Shown here: positions 58,830-64,000 of the stretch, piece by piece
Position numbering within the stretch: the stretch's first letter is position 1
Layout of the letters: each line of letters starts with the position of its first letter
Assembly: GCF_020193575.1 (NCBI RefSeq)
Contig: NZ_JADYVD010000041.1
Coordinates: 1-64,000 of the forward strand
Direction of reading: 5' to 3'
Length of the DNA: 64,000 bases
DNA from: Ensifer sp. IC4062
Lineage (GTDB): Bacteria; Pseudomonadota; Alphaproteobacteria; Rhizobiales; Rhizobiaceae
The notes under the pieces: model-generated
Database searches by the model: none
The model's input: only the letters and a program-made list of their open reading frames with translations
What the model was told of the DNA's origin: nothing
Program-made: the position numbers and the translations under genes

Positions 58830-60383
58830 ATGAACCCATCTGATGTTATTGGCCGAGTGGCAAGGTTTGGCCTTGGCGTTTTCATGCTCGGGCTTGTTAT
58901 GCCGCTGGTGGCGCTGGCGATGCCGGCCAATGCGGAAGAGATTCTGCGTATTCCATACGCCATCGACATCGGCACGTTCGATCCTGACAATGGTTTCGAG
59001 GTCGACGCGATAGGCGCAGTCGACAATGTCTATGAAGGCCTCGTCGAATATGCGCCAGGATCCACTCAAATCGTCGGTTTGCTCGCCAAGCGATGGAAAA
59101 TTTCCGATGACGGGCTCAGCTATACCTTTCATCTGCAGGATGGCGTTAAATTCCATGACGGCACAGCCTTGACCGCGCAGGCGGTGGTCGATTCCCTCAA
59201 ACGCCGGCGCGATGGTGGGCTGGCGCTCAGCTATATGCTCGGCAATGTTGCGGATATCAGCACACTCGACAACGCCACCGTAGTCATCCGACTGAAACGG
59301 CCTCAAAACTCGTTCCTGGACGCCCTCGCGAGCGCCTGGGGGCCGAAGGTGATCAGTCCTCTGGCGCTCACCGAGCACGACACGTCAGATAAGGCCGCAA
59401 GCTGGCTCGGTGAGCACGCTGTCGGTACCGGACCCTTCAAGCTCGCGGAATTCAAGCGCGGTGAGGGTTACGTACTCGAACGCAATGCGGACTACTGGGG
59501 CAAGCGACCGTTCTTCGACAGGATCGAGATACCCGTGGTGCCGGATATTGGACAACAGATCCTCAAGCTAAAAGCGGGTGAACTCGATGTCGTGCCGACC
59601 AACTTCCCGTTCGCGCAGTTGAGTCATCTGCCGGCAGAGCTTGAGATCACTGCCGCTCCGAGCATGACGCAATATGCCCTGTTCATTAAGCCCGGCTCTC
59701 CTCTCGACAATCCTGAAATTCGTCGTGCCGTTCTGAGCGCGATAAATCCGTCTTCTTGGGTCAAGGATGTATTCGGGCCCTACGCAGAGTTGTCGAAGTC
59801 GGCTTATCAGAACCTGATGCTCGACCCCGCCGATCCAATCGAGTTTCCGAGTGAAATCGATGCCGCCAAAGCTGCGATCGCGAGACTTGGCGACGTCAAT
59901 GTCGTCATAGGTTTGCACAGCGGGAAGGCGACCTATGCCCGCATTTCCGACCGTCTAATCGTCCAGCTAGGCCTGATCGGCGTTAAGGCGACGGCTCACG
60001 TCCTGCCGCCGGGAGCTGCCTTTGCGTTGAAGAGCGATCCTAACGCGCCTGACGCTTTGCTCACGATTTCGAGTCCAGACGCAGGCCATCCGGAGAACCA
60101 GGCGCGGGCTTTCTTCACCAAAGATGCGCCGCTCAATTTTTATGGCAGGAATCTGCCTGAGGCTGACGCCATTGTTGATGTCGCTGGCACAAAGACCGAT
60201 GTTGCCGAGCGCAACGCCCTCTACGAAAAGGCCGGGCGCCTGTATGTCGAGGCCGGCCATGTCATTCCTCTGGTCGATGCAAAAGATGTCGTGGTGCACG
60301 CCAAGGGCTTGACTGACCTCGGACTGCGCCCCGCATTTCCACCCGGCAACATCGATTTTGCGACGGTACGACGGGCACGCTGA
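58830..60383 (+). CDS. ABC transporter substrate-binding protein, oligopeptide/nickel type
   Basis: The product is 517 residues with a signal peptide ending at ANA-E (about residue 36). It is a family 5 binding protein: LRIPYAIDIGTFDPDNGFEVDA, VYEGLVEYAP, YTFHLQDGVKFHDGTALTAQAVVDS, and GTGPFKLAEFKRGEGYVLERNADYWG. It delivers peptides, nickel, opines or similar ligands to the permeases encoded downstream. The gap of about 150 bases to the ATPase gene suggests one transcript. Confidence 0.9.
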   Translation: MNPSDVIGRVARFGLGVFMLGLVMPLVALAMPANAEEILRIPYAIDIGTFDPDNGFEVDAIGAVDNVYEGLVEYAPGSTQIVGLLAKRWKISDDGLSYTFHLQDGVKFHDGTALTAQAVVDSLKRRRDGGLALSYMLGNVADISTLDNATVVIRLKRPQNSFLDALASAWGPKVISPLALTEHDTSDKAASWLGEHAVGTGPFKLAEFKRGEGYVLERNADYWGKRPFFDRIEIPVVPDIGQQILKLKAGELDVVPTNFPFAQLSHLPAELEITAAPSMTQYALFIKPGSPLDNPEIRRAVLSAINPSSWVKDVFGPYAELSKSAYQNLMLDPADPIEFPSEIDAAKAAIARLGDVNVVIGLHSGKATYARISDRLIVQLGLIGVKATAHVLPPGAAFALKSDPNAPDALLTISSPDAGHPENQARAFFTKDAPLNFYGRNLPEADAIVDVAGTKTDVAERNALYEKAGRLYVEAGHVIPLVDAKDVVVHAKGLTDLGLRPAFPPGNIDFATVRRAR

Positions 60384-60536
60384 TGCAACGTTTGAATGGT
60401 TGAGGGCAATGAACGCGTGAGGCTCGGGACATGAACGGCGTCTTGAATTTTAGCAATCCGCAGCCGGGGCAGCATGCCCCCGCTACTGCGCTTCGGCACC
60501 CGTGCTTCGTTGAGCTCATATCCGCTGCGCGCTGAA

Positions 60537-62309
60537 ATGGATGATCCAGTCCTTACCGTTAGCAGGCTCCGGGTCGTTCTCGCCAGGAACGGAGAGCGGC
60601 ACCGCGTCCTCGACGAGATCAGCTTCGCGGTAGCTCCGGGCGAAATCCTTGCGGTTGTCGGGGAAAGCGGCGCGGGAAAGTCGACGCTCGGCGCCGCAAT
60701 TCAAGGGCTTCTGCCGAGCGATGCCGCGCCGGAAGTGAGCGGCTCGATCCGGCTCACGGGGCTGGAGATAGTCGGTTCACCACCGCACCTGTTGCGCTCA
60801 GCGCGACGCCTGCTCGTGCGTGCCGTCCCGCAAGACCCGATGGGTGCACTCAATCCTACGATGACGATCCGCCGTCAGCTGCACGAATCCGCAGATTGTG
60901 ACGAGGCGCTGATACTCGAGAGCCTGCGCCGCGCCGGTTTGAGCGACGAGCGGCGCATCGCGGGCGCCCACCCTCATCGGCTGTCGGGGGGCGAGCGTCA
61001 ACGGGTCCTGATCGCAATGGCGATGATGGCGCGGCCGAAACTCCTGATAGCGGACGAGCCGACAACCGCGCTCGATGTCACGACACAGGCGCAATTGCTG
61101 CAAATCGTTCGGGATCTCGCCCGAGAAGAGCAGACCGCGATCATCTACATCACCCACGACCTCAATGTCGCGGCCGCAGTGGCGGACCGCGTAATGGTTC
61201 TTTTCGGCGGGCGAATGGCAGAGATTGGCTCGCTGCGCCAAGTCGCGAGAAATCCGCGACATCCCTACTCGGCCAACCTCTTCGCCGCCCGGTACGATCT
61301 TGATACCGATCGTTCACGTCCGTTGCCGACCCACCGGGCGGCATTCAGGCACGACGAAACGAGTGATCGTGGCTGCGGCTATTTCTTACGCTGCCAGATT
61401 GCCCGGAGCGACTGTTCCAGCATCCGCCCCCGAGAGCGCCGCGTTCAAGCGCATTCTGGCCTGGTTGCATGCCATCGATCGGACGAGATGCCGCTAGCTA
61501 TCCTTCCGGTCGCGGCACCGCGTGATGCATGGGCGGGCGAAGAGGTCACGGCGGGACCGGTGGCGCTCGAGCTTATGGACGTTCACAAGCGCTTTCTTGC
61601 AGACAGGGAACGGGTCTGGGAAAGGCGGCGCCTGATACCGGCGCTCAGAGGCGTGAACCTGTCAATCGCGCTCGGCCAATCAGTCGCCGTTGTTGGTGAA
61701 AGCGGCTCCGGAAAATCGACCCTGTTGAAAATCGCCGCGGGACTGGTGGCTGCCGATAGCGGGCGCGTCTCGTGCCTTGATCCCCGGCCGCAAGTAATCT
61801 TTCAGGATCCCGTGTCGGCGCTGACACCCTGGCTGCCCATCGGCGAGCAGATCGGTGAACGCCTGCGTCCACACGTCACCTCTGCCGCCGAGCGCCGGCG
61901 AAGGGTCGGTGAAACCTTGCAGAGTGTCGGACTCGATCCATCGCTGATGCATGCCCTGCCGTCGGAACTCTCGGTCGGCCAGTGCCAACGCGCCATCGTG
62001 GCCCGAGCCGTCGTGGTACCGCCCAAGCTGCTTCTCTGCGACGAGCCGATCAGCGCCATGGACGTCCCGCTGGCGGCGGCAACTCTCAACCTGCTCAATG
62101 ATCTTCGCAGGCGCCTTGGGCTCGCGATGCTGTTCGTCACCCATGATCTTGCCGCGGCAAGGATTATTGCCGATCGTATCATCGTGTTAAACAAGGGGGA
62201 GGTGGTGGAGGAATTTGAAGCCAACATGTTGCAGTCCCCTTCCCGTGGTGCTGTCACACGGGCATTGATTGAGGCCTGTCCAAGCCTCGACGCGATGATC
62301 GCTGGATGA
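60537..62309 (+). CDS. Fused dual ABC ATPase, oligopeptide type
   Basis: About 590 residues from the ATG at 60537 (an ATG at 60474 is possible). It is a fusion of two ATP-binding domains (DppD- and DppF-like). First: Walker A VGESGAGKST, signature LSGGERQR, Walker B LLIADEPTTALD. Second: VGESGSGKST, an altered signature LSVGQCQR, and LLLCDEPISAMD. A Cys-bearing link (CGYFLRCQIARSDC) marks the oligopeptide-type C-terminal extension of the first half. It powers the adjacent permeases and overlaps the next gene by four bases. Confidence 0.88.
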   Translation: MDDPVLTVSRLRVVLARNGERHRVLDEISFAVAPGEILAVVGESGAGKSTLGAAIQGLLPSDAAPEVSGSIRLTGLEIVGSPPHLLRSARRLLVRAVPQDPMGALNPTMTIRRQLHESADCDEALILESLRRAGLSDERRIAGAHPHRLSGGERQRVLIAMAMMARPKLLIADEPTTALDVTTQAQLLQIVRDLAREEQTAIIYITHDLNVAAAVADRVMVLFGGRMAEIGSLRQVARNPRHPYSANLFAARYDLDTDRSRPLPTHRAAFRHDETSDRGCGYFLRCQIARSDCSSIRPRERRVQAHSGLVACHRSDEMPLAILPVAAPRDAWAGEEVTAGPVALELMDVHKRFLADRERVWERRRLIPALRGVNLSIALGQSVAVVGESGSGKSTLLKIAAGLVAADSGRVSCLDPRPQVIFQDPVSALTPWLPIGEQIGERLRPHVTSAAERRRRVGETLQSVGLDPSLMHALPSELSVGQCQRAIVARAVVVPPKLLLCDEPISAMDVPLAAATLNLLNDLRRRLGLAMLFVTHDLAAARIIADRIIVLNKGEVVEEFEANMLQSPSRGAVTRALIEACPSLDAMIAG

Positions 62310-63160
62310 TCCGCGGCATGAACGCACAGACAAACTCGCTGGCGCGCCTTTATGACGGCCTGCGGCTGGTCGGCTGGTCGGGTTGGGTCGGCATCGTCGG
62401 AGTCTTCTTGATTACGATCGTGGCCTTGTTGGCGCCATGGCTGACACCCCATGATCCGTATGCGCGGATCGCAGAAGGTTATCTTCCTCCTTCAGGAACA
62501 CATTGGTTCGGCACGGACGAGGTTGGTCGTGATCTGTTCGCGCGCGTGCTTGTCGGCGTGCAATCGACCTGGCTTTCGAGCCTTGCAGTGATCATCTTTA
62601 GCCTCGTGCTCGGCTCCTTCGTCGGGGTTGTCTCTGGCGCCATTGGCGGCAAGGTCGATTTCACCGTTCAGCGTATCGTCGACTTGTTCCTAGTGCTTCC
62701 AAGCACCATGATTGCGCTTGCGGCGGTTGCGGTTTTGGGGCCGAGCCTCCTCCACAGCATCATCGCACTCGCGACCTTCTGGTGGCCATGGTACGCCCGT
62801 GTCTCACGGGACGAAATCCGGCGCCTTTATGCGCGGCCGCATGTGGAGGCGGCCCGGGCCGCCGGTGTCGCCGCCCCCCGCCTCATCCTGCGCTATTTGC
62901 TTCCAGGAGCCGTCCCCTCTCTGATCATCGCGGCGACGCTCGATGTCTCCAACATGGTCATGGCGCTATCGGTCATGTCCTTTCTCGGTCTCGGCCAGCC
63001 GGCGCCTTCGGCCGAACTCGGAGCCATGACAGCACGCTCACTCGACAGTTTGACGGTTTTCTGGTGGATCCCGATGTTGCCGGCGGTCGCTCTTTTCTTC
63101 CTGTGCCTCTTCTCAAATCTTGCCGGCGATGGACTTCGAGCGGTGCTGAAGGGCACGTGA
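62306..63160 (+). CDS. ABC permease, DppC-like
   Basis: The product is 284 residues. The N-terminal helix and the periplasmic segment with GTHWFGTDEVGRDLFARVLVG are typical DppC features. The inner-membrane EAA loop is EAARAAGVAAPRLILRYLLPGAVPSLI. About six helices are visible. Its ATG overlaps the ATPase stop, and its stop overlaps the alternative GTG start of the next permease. Confidence 0.9.
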   Translation: MIRGMNAQTNSLARLYDGLRLVGWSGWVGIVGVFLITIVALLAPWLTPHDPYARIAEGYLPPSGTHWFGTDEVGRDLFARVLVGVQSTWLSSLAVIIFSLVLGSFVGVVSGAIGGKVDFTVQRIVDLFLVLPSTMIALAAVAVLGPSLLHSIIALATFWWPWYARVSRDEIRRLYARPHVEAARAAGVAAPRLILRYLLPGAVPSLIIAATLDVSNMVMALSVMSFLGLGQPAPSAELGAMTARSLDSLTVFWWIPMLPAVALFFLCLFSNLAGDGLRAVLKGT

Positions 63161-63162
63161 GC

Positions 63163-64000
63163 ATGGCCTTTTATCTCGCGAAACGGGCGTGCGGTCTGGC
63201 CATCGTTCTCATGGTCATGAGCTTCATCGTCTTTCTGCTGCAAAGCGTCATCCCTTCTGACCCGGCACGCGCCATCGCGGGTCCCTACGCGCCGTCGTCG
63301 ACGATCGAAACCGTGCGCCAGGAATTGGGCCTGAACGACCCGATTGCGGTGCAATACGGCCAATTCCTGATGCGGGTGAGCGCAGGAGACCTCGGGAAAT
63401 CGGTTCGCACGCGCCAGCCGGTGAGTAACGACCTTCTGAGATACCTGCCTGCGACGCTGGAGCTCATCTCGGTGGCCACCATCCTGGCGATGGGATTGGC
63501 GTTTGGCCTGACCCTGCTTCTCTTGGGCGGCGCGCGGTCACAGGCCCTGCGCCACGTGTTTATTGCCCTGGGATCGACACCAATCATTTTGTCGGCCGTG
63601 TTGTTGGCCTATGTCTTCTGGTTCCGCCTTGCTTGGTTGCCAGGAAGCGGTCGGCTTCAATTTCGCGACTTCGTCGGAACAACGGGCTTTTATGTCATAG
63701 ACGGTTTGCTCGCCGGACGGCCGGAGGTCAGCGTCGATGCCCTAGCACATCTCGCTCTTCCCGCCACGGCCGTGGCCTTGCCGTTTGCGGTAGCGGTCGT
63801 TCGCAGCCTCGCCGGCTCCCTGCACGATGTGATGCGACAACCGTATATCCAAACGGCGCGAGGCAAGGGGCTGAGCGAGGCGGCCGTCGTGTTGCGACAC
63901 GGCCTGAGGAACGCGGCTTCCGCCCCGTTAGCGATGACGGGCCTTCAGATGAGGCTGCTATTCGGCAACCTGTTGGTGGTCGAATCTGTCTTTGGTTGGC
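63163..64000 (+). CDS. ABC permease, DppB-like (3' end outside window)
   Basis: The frame from the ATG at 63163 (or a GTG at 63157) is open to the window edge, about 279 residues. DppB marks: a first helix with LAIVLMVMSFIVFLLQSVIPSDPARAIAG, then ELGLNDPIAVQYGQFLMRVSAGDLGKSVRTRQPV and the EAA loop YIQTARGKGLSEAAVVLRHGLRNA. Only the last helices are missing. The order (binding protein, ATPases, DppC, DppB) is the reverse of the common dppBC order. Confidence 0.88.
   Translation, partial: MAFYLAKRACGLAIVLMVMSFIVFLLQSVIPSDPARAIAGPYAPSSTIETVRQELGLNDPIAVQYGQFLMRVSAGDLGKSVRTRQPVSNDLLRYLPATLELISVATILAMGLAFGLTLLLLGGARSQALRHVFIALGSTPIILSAVLLAYVFWFRLAWLPGSGRLQFRDFVGTTGFYVIDGLLAGRPEVSVDALAHLALPATAVALPFAVAVVRSLAGSLHDVMRQPYIQTARGKGLSEAAVVLRHGLRNAASAPLAMTGLQMRLLFGNLLVVESVFGW

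Noticed and set aside
60430..60536. Possible riboswitch before the ABC ATPase gene
   Set aside because: The GC-rich dyad around GCCGGGGCAGCATGCCCCCG looked structured but matches no riboswitch core that I know.

Overview
The window reads as part of a large secondary replicon (megaplasmid or chromid) of a Sinorhizobium/Ensifer-type alphaproteobacterium. The base composition is GC-rich. The gene set is rhizobial: a red-type cbb operon, pqqABCDE, a xoxF island, DUF995 and DUF982 proteins, and mosaic intergenic palindromes of the RIME type. The arrangement of pqq, cbb, gfa, xox and adhC/fghA resembles what I recall of pSymB-type replicons in Sinorhizobium. The genus is an inference from gene content and order; no ribosomal or core marker is present.

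Layout. Positions 1-6825 hold a type IVb (Flp/Tad) pilus locus. The minus strand carries pilin, cpaB, cpaC, a small lipoprotein, a TadG-like gene and two TadE-like genes, the last cut by the window edge. The prepilin peptidase cpaA diverges from them. Next come a fragment of an IS21-type istB, a Rieske-ferredoxin reductase, a mosaic repeat, a small unknown gene and pcm. Positions 11055-14467 are pqqABCDE on the minus strand, including a 31-residue pqqA and a 12-bp perfect palindrome between pqqA and pqqB. Positions 14833-25085 are cbbR and the divergent operon cbbF-P-T-A-L-S-X-E, ending in a redoxin gene.

Positions 25235-41139 form a C1-oxidation island. It holds gfa, a PQQ-associated beta-propeller and a substrate-binding protein (their usual ABC partner genes are not next to them), then xoxJ, xoxG, xoxF, a cytochrome c, fghA and adhC. 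Three unknown secreted proteins follow, and then a FIST protein, a hybrid histidine kinase and a LuxR-type regulator. XoxF carries the Asp-x-Asp pair of lanthanide-dependent methanol dehydrogenases. Read together, methanol would go to formaldehyde (XoxF with PQQ and the cytochromes), then to formate (AdhC, FghA), then to CO2 (formate dehydrogenase, not in this window), which the cbb operon would fix.

Positions 41423-48935 hold an AraC regulator and a glycan cassette: a UDP-glucuronate decarboxylase-like enzyme, GalE, a membrane GT2 synthase, and a GH26-like hydrolase flanked by two DUF995 proteins. Positions 49031-53203 are a stress cassette: lipoprotein, Hsp20 with a ROSE-type RNA thermometer, and groESL with a CIRCE operator, a strong terminator and a DUF982 gene. 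The remainder is a cytosine deaminase, a frameshifted secreted-protein gene, a FixL/FixJ-like two-component pair, and an oligopeptide/nickel-type ABC transporter that runs off the right edge.

The best candidates for less-described biology are the FIST/hybrid-kinase/LuxR module beside the xox operon, the GT2-DUF995-GH26-DUF995 cassette, the unknown secreted proteins beside xox, and the reduced PQQ-linked ABC module. No tRNA, rRNA or CRISPR array was seen.
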